Below, piece by piece: positions 8,928 through 20,670 of a stretch of 64,000 nucleotides of DNA. This DNA is from Terriglobus aquaticus (GTDB lineage: Bacteria; Acidobacteriota; Terriglobia; Terriglobales; Acidobacteriaceae), in assembly GCF_025685415.1 (NCBI RefSeq), contig NZ_JAGSYB010000001.1:682001-746000 (forward strand). The letters run 5' to 3'. The translations under genes were made by a program, and so were the position numbers. The notes below the pieces were generated by a model. It did not search any database and had not been told where the DNA came from. It worked only from the letters and a program-made list of their open reading frames with translations. How positions within the stretch are numbered: the stretch's first letter is position 1; the number at the start of each line of letters is the position of its first letter.

Positions 8928-9527
8928 CTACTGATGAGCCTGCTGGCGGAGCTTTTCGGTGCGGACGTCGCTGGCGGTGAAGACGGAGAGGAACGGTGTG
9001 TTCGGGACGGCGGCTTCGATGTTCTGGCGGCCGCCCTGTTCGCGGTCGACGAGGCAGAGGACGGCGACGACGGTCATGCCGGCGGTTTGGGCGGCTTCGA
9101 TGGCAGTGATGGTCGAGCCGCCGGTGGTGCAGACGTCGTCCACGATGACGACGCGGGCGCCGGGGCGGACGTGACCTTCGATCTGGCGACCGGTGCCGTG
9201 GGTCTTCTGTGCTTTGCGGACGAGGAAGCCCTGGAGGAGTGGAGCGTTCGGGTCGGCAAGGCGGGCGTAGGCAGAGGCGGTGGCGACGTTGGAGACGAGC
9301 GGGTCGGCTCCCATGGTGAGTCCGCCTACGGCTTCGGCTTCGATGTGGTTCTGACGCACGAGGTCGAGCAGGACGAGGCCGCAGAGGCGTCCGCCTTCGG
9401 CGTCGAGGGTGGTGGTGCGGCAGTCGATGTAGTAGTCGCTTTTGGCGCCGCTCGCCAAGGTGAAGTCGCCGAGGCGGAAGGACTTTTCGGCGAGGATGGC
9501 GAGCAGGGCGGAGCGGTTGTCGGGCAT
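8928..9527 (-). CDS. pyrE: Orotate phosphoribosyltransferase
   Basis: This 199-aa enzyme converts orotate and PRPP to orotidine monophosphate in pyrimidine synthesis. The PRPP-binding motif VVIVDDVCTTGGS is intact, the N-terminal FTLASGAKSDYYID matches the substrate loop, and the length is normal. It starts at ATG 9527. It stands alone with respect to other pyrimidine genes. The upstream gene on the same strand (CPBP protease) ends 60 bases away. Confidence 0.96.
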   Translation of the reverse strand: MPDNRSALLAILAEKSFRLGDFTLASGAKSDYYIDCRTTTLDAEGGRLCGLVLLDLVRQNHIEAEAVGGLTMGADPLVSNVATASAYARLADPNAPLLQGFLVRKAQKTHGTGRQIEGHVRPGARVVIVDDVCTTGGSTITAIEAAQTAGMTVVAVLCLVDREQGGRQNIEAAVPNTPFLSVFTASDVRTEKLRQQAHQ

Positions 9528-9544
9528 GTGGTTAGTGTTGCAGC

Positions 9545-9568
9545 GACTCAGCGAGTCAGCAAGTCAGC
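9545..9568. repeat. Three tandem 8-bp repeats
   Basis: GACTCAGC, GAGTCAGC and AAGTCAGC follow one another directly in the short gap between pyrE and the CPBP protease gene. Part of the run is also self-complementary. No function is evident. Confidence 0.7.
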
Positions 9569-9587
9569 TTCCCAGCAAACCACTTTT

Positions 9588-10477
9588 TCAGCGGGAGAGC
9601 TTGTCGAGGTGGCGGAAGCCGTCTGTCGCGAAGAAGACCATGACGAAGAGCAGGCCGTTGTAGCCCATGTGAAGCAGGGATGAAGCCCAGACGGAGCGCA
9701 TCCGGATGCGGACGGCGGAGAGGATGAGGCCGACCAGGCTGAGGACGGCGACGGCGTTCCAGGCCTTGCCGAGTTGGGCGGCGTGCATGCCCGCGAAGAG
9801 GGCGCTGGAGATGACTGCACCGAAGATCCACGCTGGAGTGCTGGTCTGGTCGGTGTCGCGCCAGAAGGCGCTCTCTGCGTCGCCGAAGTACTGGCGGGTC
9901 CAATCGAAGGCAATGGCGAAGGTCTTCAGAAGGAAGCCGCGGAAGAGGATCTCTTCAGCGATGGGCGCGAAGAGCGTTCCGAAGATCGCCATGAACCAGA
10001 TGTCGCGCGAGCTGTGGAAGAAGTTGTCGATGGGCATGTTCTTGGGCAGAGACATGCGCGCGGCGGCAAGCTGGGCCGCCACGGCCAGGCACAGACCGCT
10101 AGCCACGAGGATGGGGGAAACGGGACGGGCGCGGGCCCAATTCATCTCAAGCACGCTGCCGACCGGGCGCTGCCACAAGGCACGCAGCAGAGGGTACGCG
10201 GCGGCTGCGGTGAGGGCGTAGGCGAAGAACTCGATGGCGATGCTGAGCAGCGGATGGCTGTAGGCACCGATGTCCGATTGCTGGATGTGGTGAAGCCGGC
10301 GGAAGCCGTAGATCGCCACAAAACTGACGAGCGCCATGCTGAGACCCAGCAGCGTGAGCACGAGAAGCGTGGAGCCGGCGTGAGGCTGCCGCGGCAATCG
10401 CGGCGGCTGGGGCGAGGCCGATGGATCGTCCCAGGCGTGAGGTTCGGCGACGCTGTCTGGCCCGGCGCTCCGAAAGA

Positions 10478-10481
<4 letters not shown>
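9588..10481 (-). CDS. CPBP family intramembrane metalloprotease
   Basis: This 297-aa polytopic membrane protein has about seven hydrophobic segments. It carries the CPBP (Abi/Rce1-like) motifs EEILFRG (EExxxR) near the middle and FAGMHAAQ with the second conserved His later. Bacterial members include bacteriocin self-immunity proteins and proteases of unknown substrate. The GTG start at 10481 overlaps the uvrA TGA (GTGA), so translation is likely coupled to uvrA, although no functional link is known. Confidence 0.88.
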
Positions 10482-13534
<3,053 letters not shown>

Positions 13535-13813
13535 GAGTCAGGGGGCGTGCCCTGTGCGTAGAAAGTGCGCAAGGCCGCAACAACTAGGATACGGCATCCG
13601 TGTGATCGCCCCTGGCATGGGTCCCGGGCGGCGAGCACCTCGCGGATGGATGGCACAAAGGTGGCATGTCGGAGAAGACCGATGCTGCCGATGGGGAAGT
13701 ACCCACAGAGACACTTACGTGCGGCATGGGACCCCGGCACACTGCAAGGGAGCTTCGGCAGGATGTACGACCGAAGCCCGTGTGTGTTTTTGCTGAATGG
13801 ACAGGAGCAGCTT

Positions 13814-13987
13814 GTGACGACCGTTGTACTTCTATGCGTAGTGTGTTCGGCCCTGGCAGGGGGAGTTTTGCTGGCCTACGGGCTGTGCCTGGGCATGTTC
13901 CGGCTGTTGCGCATCCACTCCATGCAGGTGGCGCAGCAGCGCATGCTGCGGCAACAAGCAGCGCAGGCAGCGGTCGCGCAGGCCTGA
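13814..13987 (+). CDS. Small single-pass membrane protein
   Basis: This 57-aa protein starts at GTG 13814, with ACAGGAG placed 6 bases upstream. Its N-terminal half is one hydrophobic helix (TTVVLLCVVCSALAGGVLLA). The rest is a cytosolic Gln/Ala-rich amphipathic tail (QVAQQRMLRQQAAQAAVAQA). A longer frame extends upstream but has no comparable ribosome-binding site. No family was recognised. It is divergent from uvrA across 279 bases that hold no other gene I can see. Confidence 0.6.
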   Translation: MTTVVLLCVVCSALAGGVLLAYGLCLGMFRLLRIHSMQVAQQRMLRQQAAQAAVAQA

Positions 13988-14010
13988 ACCGGGTTTCCTG
14001 CCGGGTCCGC

Positions 14011-14757
14011 TTAGTGTGCTGTGCTGGTGTTGGAGCGCAGGCGCTGAAGCTGTTCGAAGATTTCCTGTGGTGTCTTGACGCCGTTGGGTGAGGCCGGTGT
14101 GGCGTTGCCGTCTGCCGGTTGCGCGGGAGCATCGGCCGTGGCCGTGCCGTTCCCGGTCGCGGGCGGGGCGAAGCCGGGGTTAGCCGGTGGTGCGAAGCCT
14201 GGGTTCGCGGGTACGTTGCTGGCGGGCTGGCGCGAGAACGAGTTCGACACAGGGCTGGGGTTCGCGTCGGGGGCCTGGGTCGGATTTTGCTGGGCGAAGC
14301 TGGTTGCCGGGCTGGCCGGGGTCGCCGCACCGTTGCGCGCGGTGAAGGTGAGCCGTGCCGGCGTTGTTCCCACTCGGTCGACAAACAGCATGTTCACCGG
14401 AAGGCCGCTGACCAGATCGGACAGGACATCCACGAGCGGAGCGGGACCGTAGCTGCCATAGATGCGGTCGGAGGGCGGACTGCCGACCATGCGGATGCCG
14501 GTGCGGGACGCGACCTGGTCAAGTACCTGGGCGAGCGATTCGCCTGAGGCAGAGATGCGCAGCAGGTGGCCGTCCCACTCGATAGTGGTCGCGCCCTGCG
14601 GCACAGGCGGATTAGCCGACGGCAGTTGCGATGGGCTGATGGCGGTGGGAGCCGTTGCCGGTAGCGGTGTTTGTGCCGCTGCGGACCATGGCAACAGGGC
14701 GCTTGAGGCGAGGATGCCTCCCGCGAGCGAAACGGCCGTCCTGGCTTTCTGGTTCAT
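14011..14757 (-). CDS. Secreted protein with STN (secretin/TonB N-terminal) domain
   Basis: This 248-aa protein starts at ATG 14757 after an AGAGG motif and a signal peptide ending in SAAAQ. Residues of about 55-135 (IEWDGHLLRISASGESLAQV onward, then GSYGPAPLVDVLSDLVSGL) look like an STN module, found at the N-termini of secretins and TonB receptors. The rest is a Pro/Ala-rich tail with a duplicated ANPGFAPP. There is no secretin or barrel domain. It shares a 93-bp divergent promoter region with the next secreted protein. Confidence 0.7.
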   Translation of the reverse strand: MNQKARTAVSLAGGILASSALLPWSAAAQTPLPATAPTAISPSQLPSANPPVPQGATTIEWDGHLLRISASGESLAQVLDQVASRTGIRMVGSPPSDRIYGSYGPAPLVDVLSDLVSGLPVNMLFVDRVGTTPARLTFTARNGAATPASPATSFAQQNPTQAPDANPSPVSNSFSRQPASNVPANPGFAPPANPGFAPPATGNGTATADAPAQPADGNATPASPNGVKTPQEIFEQLQRLRSNTSTAH

Positions 14758-14850
14758 TGCCGCCTCTTGCCATGGAAGTTGCGTCTCATTCAGCATAGAC
14801 GCGATGCGGGAAAGAAGGTCCGCGCGGCGAGTGACGCGGGCGGAGGCGGC

Positions 14851-15861
14851 ATGAGGATGTGGAAACAGATTGGGGCCGTGTGGCTGCTGGGGACGGCGGC
14901 GAACGTGTGGGCACAGCAATGCACGACCCAGGCCCGAATGCAACCGGCAGACCGCACGGCGCTGGTGCAGTCGGCTACGGCGATCGCCTCGGAGATCCAG
15001 GCGAACCAGGTAGACGCGGTCCGGCAGGGGACAGTACCGGAGATTGCGCAGAACTTCGGCGGGATTGCGAATGCCATCGCCACAGTCTCGCCGCACCTGA
15101 CCGGAGCCACGTTTACGCCCAGCACGGTTTGGATTCTGGATGCGCGTGGTAGCGCAGGCTCTACCAAACCGGTCGATACGCAGTTCTTCTGCAACCTGAA
15201 CGGCGGATCGCAGTCGGCCGTGTTTACGTTTCAGGCGCTGCCTCCCGGGCGATATGGGCTGGTGATCCTGGATGCTCCGAAGGCGCAGCCGCCGTATGGA
15301 CTGGCGCTGCTGCTGCGGGAAGAGAGCGCGGGGACGTGGAAGCTGGGAGGGTTCTTCCCGCGGCCCACGACGGCGGCCGGGCACGATGGGGTTTGGTACT
15401 GGAAGACCGCGCGGGCCGATGCGCAGAGACGCCAAAGCTGGAATGCATGGCTGAACTACAGCGAGGCCGAGAGGCTGCTGCGGCCGGCGGCATTCGTGAG
15501 CAGCTCGCACCTGGACCAACTGGAGGAGGAGCAGAGCAAGGCTGCTCCGACGGCGCTTTCTGGCGGCATTGGACCGAGCACGCCACTGGTGATCAAGGCG
15601 AAGGACGGGACAGAGTATCGTGTCACCGCGCTGGCGCCTGATGACACGCTGGGGAAGGAGCGGATTGACGTGGCGATGCACTTTGTCGCCGAGCCGATCG
15701 CCGATCCTGCTGCAGCGCGGGCGCGCAATCAGCGTGCGGCAGAGGCGCTGCTGAGTGCGTATCCGGAACTGCGTGAGAGCGTACACGGCGTCTGGATCTA
15801 TGCCGAACCGGAAAATGGAGCGCCGTTTGCGAGCGAGGAGCCGGTGAGCAATCTGCGCTAG
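14851..15861 (+). CDS. Hypothetical secreted protein (Acidobacteria type)
   Basis: This 336-aa protein was not assigned to a family. ATG 14851 is preceded by GGAGG at the right distance and opens a signal peptide ending in ANVWAQ. The frame also runs upstream, but that part lacks such a site. The mature part has a hydrophobic strand-rich middle (LPPGRYGLVILDAPKAQPP) and a helical C-terminal third with many Ala and Arg residues. Divergence from the STN protein suggests an envelope role. Confidence 0.7.
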   Translation: MRMWKQIGAVWLLGTAANVWAQQCTTQARMQPADRTALVQSATAIASEIQANQVDAVRQGTVPEIAQNFGGIANAIATVSPHLTGATFTPSTVWILDARGSAGSTKPVDTQFFCNLNGGSQSAVFTFQALPPGRYGLVILDAPKAQPPYGLALLLREESAGTWKLGGFFPRPTTAAGHDGVWYWKTARADAQRRQSWNAWLNYSEAERLLRPAAFVSSSHLDQLEEEQSKAAPTALSGGIGPSTPLVIKAKDGTEYRVTALAPDDTLGKERIDVAMHFVAEPIADPAAARARNQRAAEALLSAYPELRESVHGVWIYAEPENGAPFASEEPVSNLR

Positions 15862-15926
15862 AGACATGGGGCGCTCGCACTTGGGAGTCGTCACCGGGGC
15901 CAAGTCTCCGTAGAATGGAGATTGGT

Positions 15927-16571
15927 ATGCGTGAAACGAAAACGCTGGAGCAGGCAATCCGCGAGCGCCGGTCGACGCCGTCGTTTGACGGCTCTCCGAT
16001 GCCTCCGGAAGATCTGCGCCAGATCCTTGAGGCGGGCATGGCTGCTCCGTCGGGCTACAACGTGCAGCCGTGGCGATTTGTAGTGGTGCAGACGCCCGAG
16101 CAGAAGCGGAAGCTGCGGGCCGCCTGCTTCAACCAGGCCAAGGTGGAAGAAGCGTCGGTAGTGATTGTGTGCTGCGGCGATGCCGATAGCTGGCGGCGCG
16201 ACGCGGACGAGATCATCCGGATGGGGCTGAGCGGTGGCATGCCGGAGAGCTATGCCGCGCAGTTGAAGACGTACGTGCAGAACTACTTGTCGTCGCTGAA
16301 CGAAGACCAGATGCACGGCTGGCTGAACAAACAGGTGTCACTGGCCGCCGCGTTCATGTTGCTGACGGCGGAGACCATGGGCTACGACACCGCTCCGTTG
16401 GAAGGGTTTGAGCAGGAGCGGGTTCACGAAGTGCTGCGGCTGCCCCTGAGTTATTGGGTAGTCAGCCTGCTGGCCATTGGAACGCTGCAGGGAACAGACA
16501 AGTACGACGGTGGACGATTTGGCCTGGCCCACGCCGTTTCCTCGGAAGAGTACGGAAAGCCTCTTCGGTGA
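15927..16571 (+). CDS. Nitroreductase family protein
   Basis: This FMN-dependent nitroreductase-like protein has about 214 aa. The N-terminal motif AIRERRSTPSFDGSPMPPEDL and the AAPSGYNVQPWRFVVV block match the flavin-binding region of the family. The middle LAAAFMLLTAETMGYDTAPLEG matches the dimer core. ATG 15927 has GGAG 7 bases upstream and is preferred over the ATG at 15915. Its stop overlaps the GTG of the downstream hydrolase, so the two are probably translated together. The physiological substrate is unknown. Confidence 0.9.
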   Translation: MRETKTLEQAIRERRSTPSFDGSPMPPEDLRQILEAGMAAPSGYNVQPWRFVVVQTPEQKRKLRAACFNQAKVEEASVVIVCCGDADSWRRDADEIIRMGLSGGMPESYAAQLKTYVQNYLSSLNEDQMHGWLNKQVSLAAAFMLLTAETMGYDTAPLEGFEQERVHEVLRLPLSYWVVSLLAIGTLQGTDKYDGGRFGLAHAVSSEEYGKPLR

Positions 16572-17560
16572 GGCGGGGTACCCGGCGCCGGCTGCTGGCC
16601 GTTGCGCTCGTGTTTGGTTTGTCGTTCGCGCTGGCTGGATCGCTGCTGGTGTATTTCGCGCCGTTCTGGCTTATCGAGCGGATGACCGATGTGTATCTGC
16701 TGAAGAATGGCGTGCACCATCGCGAAGTGCTGGTGGACGGTCACCGCATTCACTACCTGGAGGCTGCACCGCAGAAGTCGGGCGGCGTCGAGAAGCCGGT
16801 GGTGCTCATCCATGGACTGGGCGCGCGGGCCAGTGACTGGGCGGCCCTGATTCCGGCACTGGCGAAGGGTGGGTATCACGTCTATGCCTTGGACCTGCTG
16901 GGGTATGGCCGTTCGGACAAGCCGTTTCATGGGGATGCTTCGCTTTCGAGCGAGGAGCGTATCGTGTCTGGGTTTATCGGCACGCTGAAGCTACAGTCGC
17001 CAGCCGTGGGTGGGTGGTCGATGGGCGGTTGGATTGCGGCAAAGCTGGCGCTGGATGAGCCGGCCAAGGTACGGCGGTTGATGCTGTTTGACGCGGCTGG
17101 CGTGTACATGGCGGTGGACTTTCCGATCACGCTGTTCAGCCCGTCGAACCGGGAGCAATTTGATGAACTGGTCGACCGGATTGAACCGAATCACCACTAT
17201 GTGCGGGTTCCGGCAATCACGATACCGGGATTGCTGCGGAACTTTCAGCGCGGCAAGTGGTTCGTGAACAGTTCGCTGGAAAGCATGCTGGACGGCCGAG
17301 AGATCCTTGATTTCCGCCTGCATCGACTGAAGATGCCGGTGCTGATTGTGTGGGGGACGGAAGACAAGCTGACGCCAGTTGCCGGGGCCGAACGCATGCA
17401 TGCGGCCGTGCCGCAGTCGGTGCTGGTGGAGCTGGAGGGCTGCGGCCACCTGGCTATCGCGGAATGCTCATCGACGGCTATTCCGCCGACGCTGCGGTTC
17501 CTGAATGCGGATCCGCCGCTGCCCGGGAGCGTGTCGGTCGTTCCCGCGCCGAAGCGATAG
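16568..17560 (+). CDS. Membrane-anchored alpha/beta hydrolase
   Basis: This 330-aa protein has one N-terminal transmembrane helix (LLAVALVFGLSFALAGSLL) followed by an alpha/beta hydrolase domain. The nucleophile elbow is GGWSMGG, the acid is in WGTEDKLTP and the His is in GCGHLAI. The oxyanion region is LIHGLGARASDW. The GTG start at 16568 overlaps the nitroreductase stop (GTGA). The reaction could be ester or lipid hydrolysis facing the periplasm. The substrate is unknown. Confidence 0.88.
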   Translation: MRRGTRRRLLAVALVFGLSFALAGSLLVYFAPFWLIERMTDVYLLKNGVHHREVLVDGHRIHYLEAAPQKSGGVEKPVVLIHGLGARASDWAALIPALAKGGYHVYALDLLGYGRSDKPFHGDASLSSEERIVSGFIGTLKLQSPAVGGWSMGGWIAAKLALDEPAKVRRLMLFDAAGVYMAVDFPITLFSPSNREQFDELVDRIEPNHHYVRVPAITIPGLLRNFQRGKWFVNSSLESMLDGREILDFRLHRLKMPVLIVWGTEDKLTPVAGAERMHAAVPQSVLVELEGCGHLAIAECSSTAIPPTLRFLNADPPLPGSVSVVPAPKR

Positions 17561-17590
17561 GCGAGAGACAGGCTCGACCGGAGCGCGCGA

Positions 17591-18247
17591 TCAGGAGTTG
17601 GCGGAGCGGTCTTCTTCAGCCTTCCACCGGTAGGCGCCTGACTGGTCGAGGCCAAGGTGCGCGAGCACGCGGCAGCAAAACTGAATGGCCATCTCGTGGA
17701 CGGATTCCGGCCGGTTGTAGAAGGTGGGGATCACCGGGAAGATTGTCGCTCCAGCCTCGGCGGCTGCGGTCATGTTGCGCAGGTGAATGAGGTGGAAGGG
17801 CGTTTCGCGGACGCATAGCACAAGCGGACGGCGCTCCTTGAGCGTGACGTCGGCGGCGCGCTCGATAAGCCGGTTGGCGAGACCGTGGCTGATCGATGCG
17901 AGGGTTCCCATGGAGCAGGGCAGGACGATCATGCCGTCTGACGGGAAGCTGCCGCTGGCGATGCCGGCGCCGACGTCGGCGTTGTCGAGCAGGTCGAACT
18001 TGCGGTGGTTGGCGATGGGGGCGGGAGCGAGCTCCTGCAGCGCCTGGAAGATGCTGCTGCGACCGCCAGGCAGGCGGTGCTCCTCCGCGAGAACGCGCAG
18101 GGCGTGATCGGAGACGAGGAGGCTGACGCGGCGAACGCGGTCGTCACGCCCGAGCAGGTGGAGCATGGTTGCGGCAAAGATGGAGCCGCTGGCGCCTGTG
18201 ACGGCGAGCGTGAGATGGCCGGTGCGCGGCTGAAATTCGAAGTTCAT
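17591..18247 (-). CDS. ubiX: Flavin prenyltransferase, UbiX family
   Basis: This 218-aa flavoprotein makes prenylated FMN for UbiD-type decarboxylases. The N-terminal LAVTGASGSIFAA, the middle LPCSMGTLASISHG and the C-terminal RETPFHLIHLRNM are characteristic of UbiX/Pad1. No ubiD partner is in the window. Many Terriglobales are menaquinone users, so the decarboxylase served could be in menaquinone or aromatic metabolism. It is convergent with the hydrolase gene. Confidence 0.93.
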   Translation of the reverse strand: MNFEFQPRTGHLTLAVTGASGSIFAATMLHLLGRDDRVRRVSLLVSDHALRVLAEEHRLPGGRSSIFQALQELAPAPIANHRKFDLLDNADVGAGIASGSFPSDGMIVLPCSMGTLASISHGLANRLIERAADVTLKERRPLVLCVRETPFHLIHLRNMTAAAEAGATIFPVIPTFYNRPESVHEMAIQFCCRVLAHLGLDQSGAYRWKAEEDRSANS

Positions 18248-18326
18248 GATGTCCGATTTCAGTATCGCGCGGATGTTGCGCTGCTGGCTCTTTACCGCTG
18301 GTTGGAGAGTGCTGTTTGCTTTGGGG

Positions 18327-18929
18327 CTAGAGCGCTCGATCGTTCTTGCGTTGGAGCGCGAAAGCGATGATGGTGGTCCAGTCGCCGAGAGGCCGGGTAA
18401 GGTCGGCTTCGATCGACGGGTCGGGCAGGTGGATCTCCGCTGCTGAGATTTCGGGTTCCGTCGCGTCCTGGAAGCAGAGCTCGCAGATGCCGAGGCCGCC
18501 TGCCGAGCGGACGGGCGGACCGAAGACGCGGCAGGTCATGGGGCGGTGGCTGTAGAGGTCGCAGGTGCCGGTGGCGGGGTCGAGAACGGGGCAGGGCTCG
18601 TCGTTGGCGAAGTCTTCAAAGCGCTCCTGCGAGACCTCGTCGATGGCGAGATGGCCGGTCGTGGGATCGCCCGGGAAGTCGGGAGCGAGCTTCATAACGG
18701 TTGCCGAGACTCGCCGCCGGATGCGGGATGCGCGGTCCGGGTCGGTTTGGGAAAGGGAAGCCAGGCCAGCCTGCAGGCGCGCAGCGTCGAGGCTGCTGAT
18801 GGCGAAGACACCGTGGCAGCAGGGGGTGCAGCCGGGATGGCAGACGAGGTGCGGGCCGCTGCGGAGCGTGGCGTCCGCGAGAGCGGCGTCCACGATTTGT
18901 ACGAGTTCGAGGTCACCGGGCGGGTACAT
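18327..18929 (-). CDS. YkgJ family cysteine-cluster protein
   Basis: This 200-aa protein has the YkgJ-type metal-binding pattern. Cysteines lie in CHPGCTPCCHG, in EPCPVLDPATGTCDLYSHRPMTCRVF split across the middle, and in CELC near the end. Such clusters bind zinc or an iron-sulfur centre. The family has been annotated as Fe-S oxidoreductase-like but is poorly understood. ATG 18929 is used because the longer frame upstream is a shadow of purB. It lies 63 bases downstream of purB and may be cotranscribed. Confidence 0.88.
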   Translation of the reverse strand: MYPPGDLELVQIVDAALADATLRSGPHLVCHPGCTPCCHGVFAISSLDAARLQAGLASLSQTDPDRASRIRRRVSATVMKLAPDFPGDPTTGHLAIDEVSQERFEDFANDEPCPVLDPATGTCDLYSHRPMTCRVFGPPVRSAGGLGICELCFQDATEPEISAAEIHLPDPSIEADLTRPLGDWTTIIAFALQRKNDRAL

Positions 18930-18991
18930 TGTGCGACCTACAAGATGCGTCGAAGCGCGGCTGGAAGCGTATGGCTGCGCTGGAGGATGTG

Positions 18992-20308
18992 CTACCCGGC
19001 GACGTTCGGGAGCGGTTCGCCGAGGACGCGCTGGAAGACGGCCGGGACGTTGTTCAGGCGACGCTGCACATCGAAGGCACGATCGATACGATCGGGCGTG
19101 AGCAGGGCCGTGATTTGCGGATCCTGCCGGACCAGGTCGCGGAAGACGAGGTCTTCGGTCCAGGCGCGCATGGCGAGCGATTGCACGACGCGGTAGGCGT
19201 CTTCGCGCAGCATGCCGGCCTCGGCAAGCTCGAGCAGAAGCTGGCCAGAGAAGACGAGTCCGCCGGTGAGCTCCAGGTTGCGGAGCATGCGCTTTGGATA
19301 GACGAGCAGGCGGTCGATCAGGTCGGTGGTCTTCGCAAGCAGGTAGTCGGCCAAGGTGGTCTGGTCGGGTAGGATGACGCGCTCGGCGGAGCTGTGGGAG
19401 ATATCGCGTTCGTGCCACAGGGCAACATCTTCAAGTGCTACTTGAGCATTCGACCGCATGACACGCGCCAGGCCGCAGATGTTCTCTGCCGTGATTGGGT
19501 TGCGCTTGTGCGGCATGGCGCTCGAACCCTTTTGCTTCGGGTTGAAGAACTCTTCCGCTTCGCGCACTTCGGTGCGCTGCAGGTGGCGGATCTCCGTTGC
19601 GATCTTGTCCAGTGAGGAGGCGATGACCGCGAGGGTGCTGACGTAGGCGGCGTGGCGGTCCCGCTGAAGCGTTTGCGTGCTGACGGAGGCTGTCTGCAAG
19701 CCGAGGCGCTCGCAGATCTCCTCTTCGAGGGCGGGCGTGACGGTGCCGAAGCTACCGACTGCTCCAGAGAGCTTGCCGACGCGCATGTCTTCGGCGGCGG
19801 CGGTGAAGCGGCGGATGTTGCGCTGGCACTCCTCGTACCAGAGCAGAAGCTTGAGGCCGAAGGTGGTGGGTTCGGCGTGGACGCCGTGGGTGCGACCGAT
19901 GGTGGGGGTGAGGGCGAACTCCACCGCGCGGCGGCGGAGGACGGCGGCAAGGCCGTTCAGGCCCTCGAGGATGCGCTGGGAAGCTTCGCGGATCTGGAGC
20001 GCCTGCGCGGTGTCGACTACGTCTGTTGAGGTGAGGCCGAAGTGGAGCCAGCGTGAATCGGGGCCGACGTTTTCGGCGACCGCCGTGGTGAAGGCGATGA
20101 CGTCGTGGCGAGTTTCTTTCTCGATCTCGCGGATGCGTTCGACGGAGAAGCTGCCGCGCTCGCGGATGGCCTTTGCGGCCTCCTGCGGCACGATGCCGGC
20201 ATCGGCAAGAACCTCGCTGGCGGTGGCTTCGACCTCAAGCCAGCAGCGGAAGCGGTTCTCGTCGGACCAGAGGGCGCGGAAGGCGGGCCGGGTGTAGCGG
20301 TCGATCAC
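18992..20308 (-). CDS. purB: Adenylosuccinate lyase
   Basis: This 438-aa enzyme cleaves SAICAR and adenylosuccinate, two steps of purine synthesis. The fumarase/aspartase superfamily signature SSAMPHKRNPITAEN is intact, with the catalytic serine in its loop. The opening IDRYTRPAFRALWSDENRF is typical of PurB. Translation starts at a GTG at 20308, only 2 bases after the glutaredoxin stop, so the pair is an operon. The length is normal. Confidence 0.97.
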   Translation of the reverse strand: MIDRYTRPAFRALWSDENRFRCWLEVEATASEVLADAGIVPQEAAKAIRERGSFSVERIREIEKETRHDVIAFTTAVAENVGPDSRWLHFGLTSTDVVDTAQALQIREASQRILEGLNGLAAVLRRRAVEFALTPTIGRTHGVHAEPTTFGLKLLLWYEECQRNIRRFTAAAEDMRVGKLSGAVGSFGTVTPALEEEICERLGLQTASVSTQTLQRDRHAAYVSTLAVIASSLDKIATEIRHLQRTEVREAEEFFNPKQKGSSAMPHKRNPITAENICGLARVMRSNAQVALEDVALWHERDISHSSAERVILPDQTTLADYLLAKTTDLIDRLLVYPKRMLRNLELTGGLVFSGQLLLELAEAGMLREDAYRVVQSLAMRAWTEDLVFRDLVRQDPQITALLTPDRIDRAFDVQRRLNNVPAVFQRVLGEPLPNVAG

Positions 20309-20310
20309 GG

Positions 20311-20565
20311 CTAGTCTTCAACGCCCAGCAGGGCGCTCATCTCTTCGTAAAGGAAGCCCTGGCCGGGCCGGTAGGGCTGCACCCATTTGCCATCGATGAC
20401 GAACTGCGGGATGGCCTTCTTGCCGACATTCGCGAGCACTTCATCCGCGGCACCGGGTACGCGCTCGATGTCGACTTCTTTGTAGGGGATGCTGTGCTTG
20501 TCGAGGAAGCGCTTTGCCTCGCGGCAGTCGCGGCACCACACGGCGGTGTACACGGTCAGGTTCAT
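20311..20565 (-). CDS. Glutaredoxin family protein
   Basis: This 84-aa thioredoxin-fold protein has the redox motif CRDC at residues 11-14 (VWCRDCREAKRFL) and the cis-proline segment KAIPQFVIDG. The form is close to NrdH/MrxA-like glutaredoxins of GC-rich bacteria. The electron donor cannot be told from sequence. It sits immediately upstream of purB. Confidence 0.92.
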   Translation of the reverse strand: MNLTVYTAVWCRDCREAKRFLDKHSIPYKEVDIERVPGAADEVLANVGKKAIPQFVIDGKWVQPYRPGQGFLYEEMSALLGVED

Positions 20566-20670
20566 ACAGGACCATTCTACCGGCTTAGCCGGGGACTCAG
20601 GTGCAGGCTTACGGCCCGCAGTGAAGCGGATGCCGAATGCAACCGTTCACTGTGGCGCGTTCGTCGTTGG

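Noticed and set aside
13535-13813. Possible riboswitch or extra gene upstream of uvrA
   Set aside because: No conserved riboswitch core was recognised and the frames there have no start signals.
14758-15957. Upstream part of the 648-codon frame that ends with the STN protein
   Set aside because: Antisense to the secreted protein at 14851-15861. The start at 14757 has a ribosome-binding site and signal peptide.
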